This document shows, in pieces, positions 23,228-37,057 of a stretch of DNA of 64,000 nt (its first letter is position 1; every line of letters begins with the position of its first letter). The notes beneath the pieces are model-generated. The model searched no databases. It was not told where the DNA came from and saw nothing but the letters and a program-made list of their open reading frames with translations. Made by a program: the position numbers and the translations under genes. Source of the stretch: Chimonanthus salicifolius (taxonomy: Eukaryota > Streptophyta > Magnoliopsida > Laurales > Calycanthaceae); contig CM023532.1 of the NCBI GenBank assembly GCA_013350335.1, positions 97,087,853 through 97,151,852 on the forward strand. The letters run 5' to 3'.

Positions 23228-25858
23228 AAGCTATGCTCCACATGTCTAGCATTGGGCCAGGCTCAAATAATCCATGCGCAATTAACAATTGGGCCAGGCT
23301 CAAATAATCCATGCACAATTAACAAGTGGGCCAGGCCAATGTGCAAGTCCAAGTCTAGCAAGCCCAAGTCCAAGTTTAAGAGCTCAAGTCCAAGGTGTAC
23401 CAAAAGCCCACACTCGAATTCACTATAAACCCTAAATCCAAAACCCATGTACATGCCCAAAGCCTTGTTCTTCTCCATATCATCCACACCATCCATTTCA
23501 TGCATAAACTTAAGAAAACCCTAGAGCCACCTCACCTAATCCATTGCATATATAATTCTTGTTAGATTTAGGTCATGCATTTCATCCATCATATAGATCA
23601 ACCTTTGAATCTCAACCCTCCATTAGAAACCTTACCATTTATATATTCTATTTTAACCATATATCCTTGGAACCATTAGATCCAAACCCAAAGTAATCAT
23701 AGTTACTCATTTAGATCTAACCCAACTTGGAACCCAAGCAACCCTATCCCAATCCATGTTCATATGCCACATCATACACACCTCATCTCCTAATCCATCT
23801 CAATGTACACGATTTTCCCATTTCTTCTCCACCTCATTCGAATTAACTTTATATCTCAACCATACATTTCATGCATTACATAAAACCAAATCCCACATGT
23901 AAAATTCGACCAAGCCAATCCAATCCCTACCTTTTTCTCCTTTCTTTAAACTCCAAGACAATCCCTCCTCCAACCAACTAAATTTGTGTACCCTATGTAA
24001 CCCTAGTTTTTTCAACTTAAAATCCATCCATGCGTAAGATGATTTTATCTTAGCCCTCCATTCATCATTTAAACCAACATTAAATCTCAGTTATACATTC
24101 CAAACCAGAGACTATAGCCAAATTCGCATTGGATCATGAGCTGAAGAACATTAGAGCATTGGAAACACAGAGAAGACAATAGAGAAGAGCTAAATTCGAA
24201 TTTTACAACGTAAGATTTATTTTATAATTTTTATTTTAAATTTCTATCTTTGATGTATATTTCCAAAGAAGTTGTAATTTTCCCATTTAATAAATTTGAG
24301 ATAAACTTTTAGAATCCTGGAAGAGCCAGATTTGAATTTCATTTATGATTGTTTGATTTAATTTTAAGTTTATATCCTTTGTTTAATTAAAGTGACACAA
24401 TGAAATAGTTAGGACATAGATTTCGTTAGATTCAAATCTAAGGTTCCAATGGGACATAATGAAATAATCAAATTTTGGATTTAATTGTTTTAAATCTAAA
24501 GACCTAAGGTTTTTTAATTAAATTTAAAGTTTACGGATTATAATCTTACTGAAGGACATGAATTGAGATGTAGAATTTTACGTGAATTCTAGCTCTAGAT
24601 CTCCAATTTGTTAACATTTTTTTATATAATGTTTTATGATGGCTATGATTAATCTGTTCCATTACCACTGATTATTGGAATAATTAGCCTTCAATTTTGT
24701 ATATATCACATGAATTTAATGTTGTTTGCTAGTTTTGAAGATAAAATTGTAAAGTACAGGAAAATCAATTAAAATCAGTTATAAATTGCAAGTTTTGTGC
24801 TCAAATTGGAAAACCAAAATTTTAATAATTAACTTCAGACCACTTTTAGGATTTTTAAAGTAAATTGATTAATCTGGATCTAATCATGAGAGTCTAAATT
24901 AAATCAATATTTTTAGATTTTATGTGGTGAATTAATTATTTAATTTTGGAAGAGAGACGCTGCAATTCAAGAGGCCACAATCTGAATTTCAATCCATGGG
25001 CCAAAAATTCATTTCAAATAGGCCAAGCTATGCTCCATATGCCAAACATTGGGCCACGCTCAAGTATCCGATGTGCATTTTACAATGTGGGCTAGGCCAG
25101 TCCAAGTCCAGTAGGCCCAAGTTCAAGTCCATGAACTCAAGTCCAATGTGTTCATTTAAGGCCCAATTACCCAAACCCAATCCAATAACCCAAAACCCAT
25201 ACTCGACAGTACATTATAAACCCTATGTCCACACGCCCAAAGTCTTGTTCCTCTCCTTATCATCCATTAGTCACTCTTTAATCCAGACTATCCAATTCAT
25301 AAATAAACTTAGGAAAGCTCTAGAGCCACCTTGCCTAATCAATTGCATACATAATTCATGTTAGATTTAGGCCATGCATTTCATCCATCATATAGATCAA
25401 CCTTTGAATCTCAACCCTCCATTAGAAACCTTACCATTTATATACTTTATTTTAACCAAATATCCTTACAAACATTAGATCCAAGCCCAATGTAATCATA
25501 GCCATTCATTTAGATCTAACCCAACTTGGAATGCAAGCAACCGTATCCCAATCCATGCACATATGCCACATCATACACACCTCATCTCCTAATCCCTCTC
25601 AATGCACATGATTTTCCCATATCTTCTCCACCTCATTTTGAATTTCACAAGTCAATCCATTAGCCATGGCATCTCCCATGCATCCAACCATTCATGCATT
25701 TCAACTTTTAATCTCATCCTTACATTGCAATCATTTTACACCACCATAATCCCACATGTAAAATTCGACCAAGCCAATCCAATCCCTACCTTGTATCTTT
25801 TCCTTGCTTAACCTCCAAGACAACCCCTCGTCCAAGCAACTAAATTTGTGTACTCTAT
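23228..25858 (+). repeat. Family D LTR-derived tandem units (a and start of b)
   Basis: Homologous to the solo LTR at 34368-37057 but arranged in tandem: unit a starts at 23228 (AAGCTATGCTCC), unit b at 25025, a step of about 1.8 kb. Each unit has a 'GGCCCAAGTCC'-rich stretch, a TATA-like site, a leader ending TTTTACAA and a GTAAGA donor-like site (24210-24215 in unit a). The start of the LTR seems deleted in every unit, so these are joined partial LTRs, not intact elements. Unit b is interrupted at 25858 by the family C element and resumes at 59538. No protein-coding signal. Confidence 0.72.
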
Positions 25859-26383
25859 TGTTGTGCAATAAAAAGTTTTACATTTATTTTATTCGAAATT
25901 GCACGAACCATTCATAGTGTAGCAATGTGAGTGCGATGTTGAACCCAACAGAATTATAGAAAATATATCTTAAGTATTCACATTTATTTATCAATTATTC
26001 AATTTAAATATTCTAATGGAAACTAGTGTTGGTGGATTAATTCAGAAAACACAGAAACAATTCTAGATCTAACATATGTTTAATTAAAATCAGTCAATTT
26101 AATTTCAATCCTAGTTTATTTTCCAGATCTTGAAGTTTGGAGAAGAATTAATTAAAGAATAAAAGAATAATGAATTTTAAAGAATCAAAGAATAAAAAAA
26201 TTAAAAATAAAACAAAAGATTAAACAAACAATATAAAATACAAATGTAACAATGGAATTGGATCTAATATTTCAAGATGGCATTATTGTCCAAGTTTGAT
26301 TTATAAGATTAAAGCCTAGAGTCTGGAGCTCATGTAAACTGACTATATTTGTATTAATGTTTACAATTATTTTAAAGATTAAA

Positions 26384-29300
26384 TGTAACACCCCGCCCTT
26401 TTTCACTCGCTTTCCGAAAATCAGAGTCTATTTTTTTTAAAAAAAAATAAAGAGTAAGATAAAGAGCGGGACATCACGATGTGAGCAAGTCCGAACTTCT
26501 AAAGGCCGACCCTTAACTAGCCAACCCTACGTGTGCATGGACTAAGTCCATAAAAACGGTTCACACGTAATAAGTTAACTTTGCGGAATATAACATAAAC
26601 TGCGAATTATAATAGAACCTAACTCTAGTCCATTTTTAGATAGCAAAGTACTACAAGTCTTTTGCCATAATTAAGCTTAACTTAAATATGAGAACAAACC
26701 ATTCAAACCATTGCAAAATTATCTAAGTTATTACATGCCCGAAATCTAGCTACTCAAATTACAAGTCCATGAGTAACTTAAACAAAAATATAATCCAATC
26801 ACATATCCAAGCTCCTATGCTTGGCTCCGATCACGTTCATCGTCCCTTTCCTTTCCTGTGTCATCCACTAGGTAGAAGTAGGGCGTTAGAACAACGCGCC
26901 CAGTAGGTATTCCATTTAGGGTCTACACATGGTTAGTACAAATCATATATAATAACATAATGTCAAAACCATATAAAACAATGCCATGTCATGATGTCAA
27001 ATGCAATGAGTCCCACCTAGCACAAGTACATATAACCTCTTAATGGGATTCTCATCATCAAGGTACCCCCACAGTGGTCTTTCGGACGCCCTGACGGAGT
27101 GTAGCACCTCCGGTTACCTCTTGATGGAAATGCACATCAAGGTATCCCCACAGTAGTCTTTCGGACACCCCTACGGAGTGTGGCCCCTCCGGTTACATAT
27201 CCTTCCTTCCATGCCATGTATGAGATGCAAAAGTCCACATGCTATGCAATTATACAAATCATAGCATTTTAAATCTCATATTAAAACATAATCTTTTTAC
27301 GACATAACTCATCAAAATAAACCAAATAAACCATATTACATAAACCATGTTTTCAAAGAGGTAAAATCCTACCAAAGACCACTAAAGTGTCCTTGCTTCT
27401 TAAATCGGCAACCGCTCACGATCGCGCACCGTTTATGAAGTCGCGTCACCTTGTTACGTATCAACAAATCAATCTCATATTCCATTTGATTTAACATTAA
27501 GTCTAAGTCCATAAAACACAACCTTGTGGGGTTCGGCCATACACCATGGCCGAACCTCACTTGGTTTTAGTGCCTCTCTTGATTTATTAATCATTCATCA
27601 CTAAGTTAATCGTTTAAGCCCTTAACATAAATCCATAAACCAACCTTAGTGGGGTTCGGCCATACAACATGGCCAAACCTCACTCACTTGATTTGGTCCC
27701 TCTTTGATCTTTTTACTCCATCACCACTTAGTTAATCACTTAATAATTAATCATCCACCATTGGTAACCACCTAAGTCCATAAAACATTCCTCATGGGGT
27801 TCAGCCATACACCATGGCCGAACCCATGATCTTTCATTTTTCTGGCCTATATTTACAACTTTGCCATTTATACAAATCCATAACCATTAACATAATCCAT
27901 GAACATAGATATATATAATTAAATCCCTTATTTCCTTGTTCAATCCTCCATTCATTTAAACATGCATAACAACTCTAAATGTTCCTTTAACATGTTCCAT
28001 CAAATGGTTCATTAAATGGTTCATGGGGTTCGGCCATACACTATGGCCGAACCCATGATATCTTATCTCCATATTTCATCATCTTAAGTTCATACACAAG
28101 TCCCTCCATGGAAAGGTTTATATCATATCCTTGGATCTTTATTTACAACTCCAAGTCCATACACATGACTTCATTTAAATCTTCCATGATCATTAATTTT
28201 TCTTCTATGGGGTTCGGCCATGCACTATGGCCGAACCCTATGGTTCCATATTTCCTCTTTTAAATCCAATCACCATGATCATAACCTTTGATGGGATTCT
28301 TGTATATACCATTTAAGGTTTGGTCATGTAATGGCCAAACTATGTTTCATTACTTATTAAAAATCTATCAAAATACCTACCGGTTCCGAGACTCCTCCGG
28401 TTTTCCTTTGCTCCGACTTGTTCTTCCGATCCTTTCCTTCCTTAGCCTCTTCCTCCTTCCTTCTTACTTCTTTGGCCGAGAGTGAAACTTGAAAGGGAGG
28501 GAGAGTTCGGCCTTATGTGAGAATGATAGAATTTTGAGATGAAACTCTATGTCTTTGGTCTTGAGGAGTGATCGGCCAAGAGAGGGTTTGAGGGAGAGAA
28601 ACAGCCAAGAGGGAGAGGGAGAGAGTGAGATGAATATCAAAATTGTTTTGTTCCAATGATGTGGTCGGCCAAGAATGATGGTTTTGGTAAAGCCCTTGAT
28701 GTAACTCCCATTTTCCTTAACCTCTCTCCTTAATGCTCCAACGTGTGCCTTTGCTTGAATTTGAAATGTGTAACCGTCCACCTCCATTAACTCTCCGTGT
28801 GGGAGTTTCATCCATGAGATGAAACTCCAAGGCTCCAACGTGTGCCTTTGTTTGAATTTGAAAATGTGTAACCGTCCACCTCCATTATCTCTCCATGTGG
28901 GAGTTTCATCCATGAAGTGAAACTCCAAGGCTCCAACGTGTGTCTTTGTTTGAATTTGAAATGTGTAACCATCCACCTCCATTAACTCTCTATGTGGGAG
29001 TTTCATCCATGAGATGAAACTCCAAGGCTCCAACGTGTGTCTTTGTTTGAATTTGAAATGTGTAACCGTCCACCTCCATTAACTCTCCACGTGGGAGTTT
29101 CATCCATGAGATGAAACTCTCATTCCAACTCACCTAACTCATATAATTTAATTCAAATCAACTCAACTCACTTAACTCATCACTTTAAGATCAACTCACT
29201 CACTTGATTGCATTCCCATTTTAATTCAGCCCCATTTAATTAGGCTTGAACTTACTTGGTGGTCAACCAAGTCAACCATGACCCATTGGGTCCCAATTGG

Positions 29301-29502
29301 GCATGTTGACCCAAATAGCAACATTGACCCAATTAAATGCGCCTTACCCATTTACTTTAAATTGAACCTTATACCATAACCGTTGGGTCCTAATTGGGCT
29401 ATTGCCCCAATACCTTACCCATCTAAGGTTCATATCCGTTAATTCACAATTAAAATGGCAAATTCCGTAAATATTGATAACATGGAATTCCGAAGTGTTA
29501 CA
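26384..29502 (-). mobile_element. Solo LTR (family E-like), minus strand, TSD TTAAA
   Basis: On the plus strand it opens TGTAACACCCCGCCC (the mirror of the GGGCGGGGCGTTACA end) and closes GAAGTGTTACA, flanked by TTAAA at 26379-26383 and 29503-29507. The uninterrupted target is visible in the sister LTR at 62137-62141. Reversed versions of the usual parts occur in order: terminal box, GGGCGCGTTG hairpin (26881), variable repeats (27055-27195), TTCGGCCA hairpins (27532, 27655, 27798, 28024, 28210, with a weak one at 28318) and a donor-like GTAGGT on the minus strand (28380-28375). Confidence 0.93.
28734..29115. repeat. 97-98 bp tandem repeat, about 4 copies, with a perfect hairpin
   Basis: Units start GGCTCCAACGTGTG at about 28734, 28831, 28929 and 29026. 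Most contain GGAGTTTCAT-CCATGAG-ATGAAACTCC, a 10-bp perfect inverted repeat. The repeats keep long minus-strand frames open by chance (28464-29033), shifting frame from unit to unit. Confidence 0.9.
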
Positions 29503-31021
29503 TTAAACCTATGGATTTCATTAAAGTACTCATCACAAAATGGACTTTAGATTTGAATGATAAAGATAGGCCCCTCTCTCTATTCTAAATATTTCATCAC
29601 ACTATCACAAGTAAGAGCCTTAGAAATCACAGGGGATCATCCAAAAATGGACCTTCTAATTGAATGATAAAGATATACCCCTATTTCAATTCTAAATATT
29701 TCATCACACTCTTACAAGTAAGAGCCTTAGAAATTAAAATAGGGATCATCCAAAAATTATTGTTCACGCAATAAATTCGTCCATAGAGTTACTTCTAGAA
29801 AATAAAAATAATCACAAGCACAAACATAGATCAATTGGAAAATCAGAAACTAAATATTTCACCGCACTTTGAATCTTATTAATAAACTTGGAATTTGAAT
29901 TACATGACTTGGAATTGAATAAAAGAATGACAGGAATAAGATGGAAAATAAAACATAAAATCAAACCTAGAACCCTTGGATCACACAAATTTTCAAAAGC
30001 TTTTCCTTTCTTTCTCTTTTTCTCCTCTTTTGGTCCACACCAGTCTTTGAAATCAAGAGTCCAAATTTGAGATTTACTGTGCCCCGGTTTCTCTATTTAT
30101 AGTGTTCAAAAGAGACTGGATTAGGCAAGACTTGGAGAGAATTCCTCCATAATTCTCTCTCCAAAATTTCTCCAAAACTTCCCCCCAAATTCTATCTTTT
30201 AATTATGGAAATTCGAAATTCACTGTCTATTCCAAGTCATTGGCGAATTTTGCAGATAAAACTCAATGATTTTAGGGATTTTCGAACAGTTTGGAAATAG
30301 GGTGCAAATCCCGTTTTTCTACACATGTACCACCTTGCAGCTGCATTTTGACCTAGTAAATATCCGAATCACAAAATTTCGTAAAATAAAAAGTTGTAAC
30401 CCTTGAAGTCTTCTCTCCAACGCAAAAGGAATCAAAGAAATCAGATATCAGAATGAAAAAGTTATGGTCAAAATACTAAAGCTGTGTCAAAACTTGTCTT
30501 CCAAAATTTTCTCTCTGGTCAATCTAGATCCCTTCTCCATTTCTTCCTCCAGAAGGCTTCACATGAATTTTAGAAGTGTCCTCCTTATCTTGGGCTTTAA
30601 GAATTGGATCCCATACTTGGAATTTTATCTTGCCTAGAAAACTGGTGAACTTTGGCTCATAGATTTCAATTGCAGGCTTCGAACTTGAGACTCGAATAGT
30701 GGGCCCATTTGTATGTTTATAAACTTTTACAATTTAACACAGTTAAAATATTATTATAATTTAAACTCTCATATCTAGATCTAAATTATAATAATTTACA
30801 ATAAATCCAAATGAAATTAGGTGGTAAAACTTACAAACTTTCCAAAATTATGAATCTGGCCCACTTTTCTGCATTTCTTTCCAACTTTATTCTCTTTTCT
30901 TGTATTTCTCAAAATAATCTACAAAACTTAAAAACAACATTAAACATATCCAATATACATGAAATCAAGACTAACTAATCCAAATTAAAAGGGTAAAATA
31001 GTCATTTTAGAGTGCTCAACA

Positions 31022-31037
31022 AATATCCCCAAACTTA
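31022..31037 (-). other. Polypurine tract, family C element
   Basis: Minus-strand TAAGTTTGGGGATATT immediately before the LTR start TGTTGAGCAC, preceded by CTCGAGGACTAGCAACA. This 'GAGGACnAGCAA...AAGTTTGGGG' context is typical of the 3' end of Athila/Tat-group elements. A second copy of the motif is at 32761-32795. Confidence 0.7.
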
Positions 31038-33000
31038 GATGTTGCTAGTCCTCGAGCAAAACTAACCTAAAAACTTAGATTTGGAACTTCAAAACCTAAT
31101 CTATTCCTAAACTAAACCTAAACTATAACATTGTCGTTGGTGCATTCGATTGCATTTAGCGTATGCAATAAGCCTTTAAACCCCTAGATTACCCCTAGTG
31201 GACAAGTTATAGTCTTGTGAGGGATTGCAGTGATGATACCCACAAACATCAGCATTTGTAGCAAGAACACACAAACCAAATATGTAGACATCATATAATT
31301 CTAGAATTCATTTTACAAAACTTATAGCCCGAGTGTATTGTGTGATAGCCAATATTAAGATAATCATCTTTTTTCCAAACATACTCAAGTTTTGTAACCA
31401 CCATTAGAAAATGTGCTTTGACTTCAAACTTCACTAGATATATCTCTCAGAAAGACTAACGCTCAGAGGTTTTGGTTTATTTTCTCTCAAAGGTATATGT
31501 GAGTAGAGTTTATGTTTTCAAATCAAAATATCTCACATATTTATGTACAAAAGGCTACACATATCAAAGAAAATAAATAGATCTCATGAATTGATGCCAC
31601 TTTCCTGAGAACCTTGAGTCAAACACCATCATTTCCCCTCCTCTATTCTCCACGTGAAATACCATATTTAGAGTTAAGATCAATAGGATTTTCCAATAGG
31701 ACAAAATGTGGCTTAGGACCGGGGCATATCAAAGAAGGATAAAGACTCTAAAAGTAATACTTTGAACAAAAAAGTTGGAGGCCTTCATAATGTGAGCGGG
31801 ATATTTTTTCTCTATTTTTCTTTTTGGCACTATTCAAAATATTCTTCCTTTATTTTTTCACATCCTTCTTTGATGTCTGGACGTTCCCTTTTTTTTCTTT
31901 TTCTTTTTCTGATGCATCATTCACAAATTTTTCTTTTCTTTTCAAATGCCATTTTTTCTGAGTAAGATCCCAATTTTTCATCTCCAACCTTTTCTGGATC
32001 CTTAGAATAGGTCACAGATATTTCAATAAGGCTCAAACTCCAAGTCCCGAGTTGGGTATGGTAAACATGGCTAGTCAATTAAATAGGCTATATAGGCTCA
32101 ACTGGGGAACTATCAAGATTAAATGACCAAAAATAGGTAGGCTTGAAGGCTCGAACGATCCAAAATGGCCTACATCATATCATAAATTTCAACAGGTGAT
32201 TCTTTGCTTCAAATAAATTTAGAAAAATTTCACGTGTGCTAACGCAAATTTGATGTCGTTCTCAATAATATGACCAAAACAAAAATAATGAGATCAACAT
32301 CGACTTAGTGCGCGTAACAAAGAAAATTGGAATTTAATTACAACTCTTAGAAAATTGAATTGCTCAAAAGCTCACTGGGTATAAATCTCCATTGGTATTT
32401 CTCTAGTGATCACTCGACTCATGAATATTTTTTCTTTTTGGACTAACATTAATATGATTGTGGAAAAGAATTTCCAGGTATAAATCCAATAAAAATCTTT
32501 CCCAAAAAGTATGATATAAAAATTTTATTTATGTCTTAATGCTATAAATGTGACTCTTTTTAGGTCAGATCGTCAAGATGTTTCTTCTTAAACCAAAGTT
32601 GACAGTCTTTTCAGCCCCAAAGAGTCTCAGTCTTCATTTACGCTTCCCATAAAATATTAAGTTTGTCATTTTTTCCCTATTTTTTTTATTTTTTTATCAA
32701 GGTGTCTCAGTTCTCATAAACTTATTCTTCCCTTATTTTTTTTTTAACACTCCTTCCATACCCCCAAACTTAAATCAAACATTGTCCTCAATGTTCCTTG
32801 ATCGACACTGGCTAGGTGCAAATGAGAAGAAAAATTCGTCAAACGAACAATCAGGGTTTAGATATACTTCAGAGTGTGCATGATGTGCTTAAATGAACTA
32901 CTCCTATGCTAGACTGACTCGATGACAACCTAAACTTGACACTAAAGACTCAGACCAACTCATACATAGACAGATGGCTCGGTGTGTCTGGGTAAAGTGG

Positions 33001-33068
33001 TGGATGGATAAATATGGGTGAATGGGTGGATGGGTAAATGGATAAATGGCTAGATGGGTAAATGGGTC
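33001..33068. repeat. Minisatellite ATGGGTAAATGG-like
   Basis: Consecutive imperfect units of TGGATGGATAAA / ATGGGTGAATGG / ATGGGTAAATGG, about 68 bp, in the family C internal region. Confidence 0.8.
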
Positions 33069-34367
33069 TTCCTTATCAATTCAGGTTAGATGTTGCACCT
33101 GCAGGTTGGCTATCAGGTTAGGGATGGGCTGATAGGGCGAATCCTGTGATGGTTATGGTGTGGGTGAAACGGCTGATTGGGTGGTGGTGATGGTGATGTG
33201 GGTGGTGATAAAGGTGGACAATCTATATCTATGACTGGGCCAGACTGAGCCCCGGACGCAACAATCGATGTACAAGCGGGTAGTGTAACTCGCACGAAGC
33301 GATTGGTTGAGTCACGATACCAATGAATCATACGTAGACACAATCATTCACGTTCAAACAAAAACCACACAAAATATGCCTAAATCCAATTTTCGAACTT
33401 CACTAGAAAATTCGAAGTTATTAACTTGCTATAGGGACCATAAAATCTACACTGCTCCTACTTTTCTTTCCAAAAAATTTAAGTCTTCGATGAGAGTTTA
33501 ACACAAGCATGGCCTTAAGTTCCCAGGTAAGTGGGGGAGCACAAACGGTATCTCATCCCAACTTATCCTTATACGTGCTCAACCTCACGCCTTGGTGACA
33601 GAACTAGCCTTGACACTATTCTTGAAGAAAAACTATTCACCGATTACAAAAATTATTTCAGACTGAAAAGGTTCCTATTGAGCATGATAGACCTTAAAAT
33701 CTAACTAATGGTTTCTAAATTGATTTTACTTGGCAGGTGCATGGACCATTTTTATTTGATAATCTTTTTTAGTTTTTTTAATTTTTAAGAATGCAATCAT
33801 AATCTAGCAATGCAAGATTCAATTAAATATGCAAAACAATAAGCAAACAAACTAACGTAATGCATAAAACTAAAACCTAAATGCATGAACGAATTAAGTA
33901 TGCAATATGTTTGTTTTTTTTATGCAAAATAAATGCAAGACAACCTAATAAAATCTATATGAATTCATGAAAGATTAAAAATTAAAAATTAAAAAAAAAA
34001 TAGATGAATTTAGGCACTTACCTTGGCATTTAGTGCTTATTACAGAAATTTTTAGAGTGTACGATTAAAATCCCCGCTAAATTAAACACCCGTAACGTAG
34101 GTGAAGAATCTGAATCTCATGAAAAAATGTATGAATCCTAAACTAAATGCAAATTCCAAAAACATTATAACTAGTAGAGAAACTAAAAGAAACTAATAGT
34201 AATTAAAATCCTATGTCAAATAAAAAATTATTTCTAACTTTCCAAAATAATCACCAACATTCAATAGTCTTCAAACTAAGATAATGCATGAAATTAGCAA
34301 TCTAAATGGATGAATGAATTAAATATGCAATATTTTCTTTTTCTTTTTATGCAAAATAAATGCAAGA

Positions 34368-37057
34368 TGTCGAGTATAAAAATCTTACATTTTTACCCTT
34401 TAATTATGATTAAATTAGCCTTGATTTTGTATATAAAAGATACGTTTGATGGTTTTTTCTAGTTTTGTAGATAAAAAGATGGAAAAACAGGATTCATGCA
34501 TAAAACAGTGGATAATTGCCGAAAGAGAGCTTAAAATAGAAATTTTTGAATTTCAAAATTTAATCATGCCACTTTAGGGTTTTTGATGTAAATTGGATAA
34601 TTTGGAACCGTTTATGAGAGTCTAGATTTATTCAATATTTAGAATTTTAGTGGTATTGATTAATTATTTAATTTTAAAATCAAAGTCTACAATTAAAAAG
34701 CCAAGAGTTGAAATTAAGATCCATAGGCCAGAGATCCACTGCACTTGGGCCAAGCTTTGCTCCAAATGCCAGACACTAGGCCAGGCTAAACACTTTAGGC
34801 GAGTTGCCCAATGTGGACCACGCCAGAGTGAATTTAAACCCAGCAAACTTAAGTCCAAGTCTCCAATTCAAGTCCAACTCCAATTTAAAGATCCAATGCT
34901 CCAGGTTCAAATCCAAGTTTACCAACCCTAAGCCCAAATCCATTTTATGTCCAAACCCAAAAGCCCATGTCCATGACCCATCTTACCCATCTAATCTTAA
35001 CCATCCAATTTCCATTCTCCCATCCCACCATCCATTAACCCAATCAACTAATCCAAGCTATTCATTTCATTCATCATATTCATCTCATGCATTTCACATC
35101 ATCAAACCCTAGATCCACTTAGTTAATCCAACCCGTTCACGCATCATGGTTAGATCTAGGACATCCAAACCATCCATCATATAAATAAACCTTAGGAATA
35201 TGATCATCCATGCACCATCTATCCATTCATCCAATTATATCATCCATCATGCATCATAGCCATTAGATCTAGGCTAATTAATCCTAGCCCTCCAGTTCAT
35301 GTTTCATTTCATTAAAACCCTAGGTATCTCATTAAACCCTAGATTTTAGGTGTTCATGCGCATAGTACATTGCATCACACTACATGCACAATCCTAGAGA
35401 TCCATTCATGCGCATACTCCATGGTAAATCACATTAATTCCTCTCCAAGATTGACACATCACTTAGATCCTAACTTTTCTCCCAATCCAATCCAAACATA
35501 GCCATACACAATTTTTCCACCTCCTCTCCTTAGGTACACACGATTTTAGCCCAATAATTTCTCCATGCACTTAGACAAAAATCCATCCAAATACACTCCT
35601 AATATCCCTACACACCTCATCATCCCAATCCTACATGCTTCACACGATTTTTGCCTATCTTCTTCCTATCCCATTCGAAATTCATAGGTCAACCCTCCAC
35701 CTCATCATCTCATCCATTCATTCATCCATCTATTTAATCTTAGCCATTCATGGCATTGCACAACACAAAACCCTAAAATACCATGCCAAATTCGACCAAG
35801 CCACATCCAATCCCTAATTACTCTCATTCCTTTCTTTCCTCCCATGGCACCTTAGCCACCAAGCAACGAATGCATAGTAAATTCGACCATAGCACTAGGA
35901 AGCCCTAATTTTCTATCTTTTAATCCTAGCCACCCATGTTAAGTTAGATCTAATCCCAACCTTTCACCCATTAACTTAAACCTAGATTTAATCTTAGCCA
36001 TCCATTCAATCCCAAGTCCTATAAATAACCCAGTAACCCACATACCAAACTCGAATTTGACTCTGGAGCCAAAGAGTACCAAAGGATTGAAGAGAAGACC
36101 AAGGGAAGACCAAGAGAAGACTCAAGGATATACATAGAATTCGAATTTTACAGTGAGTTTCTTTTGCAATTTCAATTTTCAAATATATTGTATTCAATCA
36201 CTCCTGTTTTTAATTTTTCCAATAAATAATCAAAGAACAACCCGTTTAGAATCTTGGAACATCCAATTTCTAAATTTCCTTTATGATTGTCTTTGATTCG
36301 CTTTTAAGATTATATGTTTTAATTATTTAATCAGACATGAAACAGTTAGGACCTACGTTATGATTGTTAGATCTAAGTTACTAAGGTTTGATTTATAAGT
36401 TTATGATTTTTAATGTTGATGATAAACATGAACTGGAACTTAGATTTTTACTTGAATTTCAAATCTAGGTCGTTTGTTTATTTAAATGTTTTTGGCGATG
36501 AACAGTCTTTTCCAAACAACCACCTTTTATGTTACTACATTTTTATTTCTATCATTTATTTTTCTTGTCGATTTATTTTTCATGTTTATTTTGCTTCACT
36601 TGTACGTTGTATTTTACTTTTTCTTTTAAAATCTTTATTTCTTTTGAAATCTAATTTATTTCATGTATTTAAAACCTCCCTAACAACTTGATTAACTAGT
36701 TAGTATTAAATTTAATTAGAACTAGATTTTGTGAATTAGGATGTGTGGTGAGATTGTTTATAAACTCTTAATTAAAACATTATTTTAATCACTTTGACTC
36801 AATGCTCTAAAATTGTAGATCTATTTATTTGATTGAAGAATTGATTAGTTGGAAGTATACTTTTAACGATTAAAATTGATTTTCTATACTAGATTTAATT
36901 ATGAATCTTGGTTTTCTAAGAAACATAAAAAATTGAGGCATGTGTAGTTTGAATTTCATATATTTTAAATGTTTCATTTAGGTTCGACCTCGCACTCAAT
37001 CGTTGTACTATGAATGGTTTGTGCGCTTGAGAGATTTACAAATTTAAAACATCAACA
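34368..37057 (+). mobile_element. Solo LTR (family D), TSD CAAGA
   Basis: TGTCGAGTATAAAA...AAAACATCAACA, 2.69 kb, flanked by CAAGA at 34363-34367 and 37058-37062. It is the intact version of the family D units at 23228-25858 and 59538-61625. It contains 'GGCC...CCCAAGTCC' rich U3, TATA box CTATAAATA (36019-36027), a leader ending AATTTTACA and a GTGAGT donor-like site (36153-36158). The last bases (TTCGACCTCGCACTC...) resemble the end of the family C LTR, so C and D are related. No ORF worth calling. Confidence 0.92.
36019..36158 (+). promoter_or_regulatory. Family D LTR promoter: TATA box, leader, splice-donor-like site
   Basis: TATA box CTATAAATA at 36019-36027, a purine-rich leader of about 100 nt with repeated GAAGACCAAG, then GTGAGT at 36153. 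The tandem D units keep the same order (59656 CTATAAATT to 59774 GTAAGA). TATA and donor are read directly; transcription is inferred. Confidence 0.6.

Larger units (their letters stand above)
25859..31021 (-). mobile_element. 3' LTR of family C element, split by a solo LTR
   Basis: About 2.04 kb of native LTR (25859-26383 and 29508-31021) with ends TGTTGTGCAAT and GTGCTCAACA in plus-strand order. It matches 57540-59537 and 61626-63044. On the minus strand there is a TATA-like CTATAAATAGAG (about 30095) and a leader. It contains two of the 107-bp repeats with CTCTTACAAGTAAGAG palindromes (29556-29760). Confidence 0.85.
31022..34367 (-). mobile_element. Internal region of family C element (3' part)
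   Basis: Directly joins the 3' LTR. On the minus strand it ends in a polypurine-like tract AAGTTTGGGGATATT next to the LTR. AT-rich and largely non-coding. The only coding-like hint is a short minus-strand frame (33343-33113) whose end is Pro/His-rich (SPPTSPSPPPNQP); it could be the tail of a lost gag-like ORF, but I do not recognise it. A small ATGGGTAAATGG minisatellite lies at 33001-33068. Confidence 0.65.

Noticed and set aside
28464..29033. 189-residue minus-strand open frame
   Set aside because: It is kept open by 97-98-bp tandem repeats, the three repeats are read in different frames, and it lies inside a solo LTR.
33113..33343. Minus-strand Pro/His-rich frame
   Set aside because: A lost gag-like tail is possible, but the frame is short, closed just upstream, and without a motif I recognise; mentioned only under the family C internal region.
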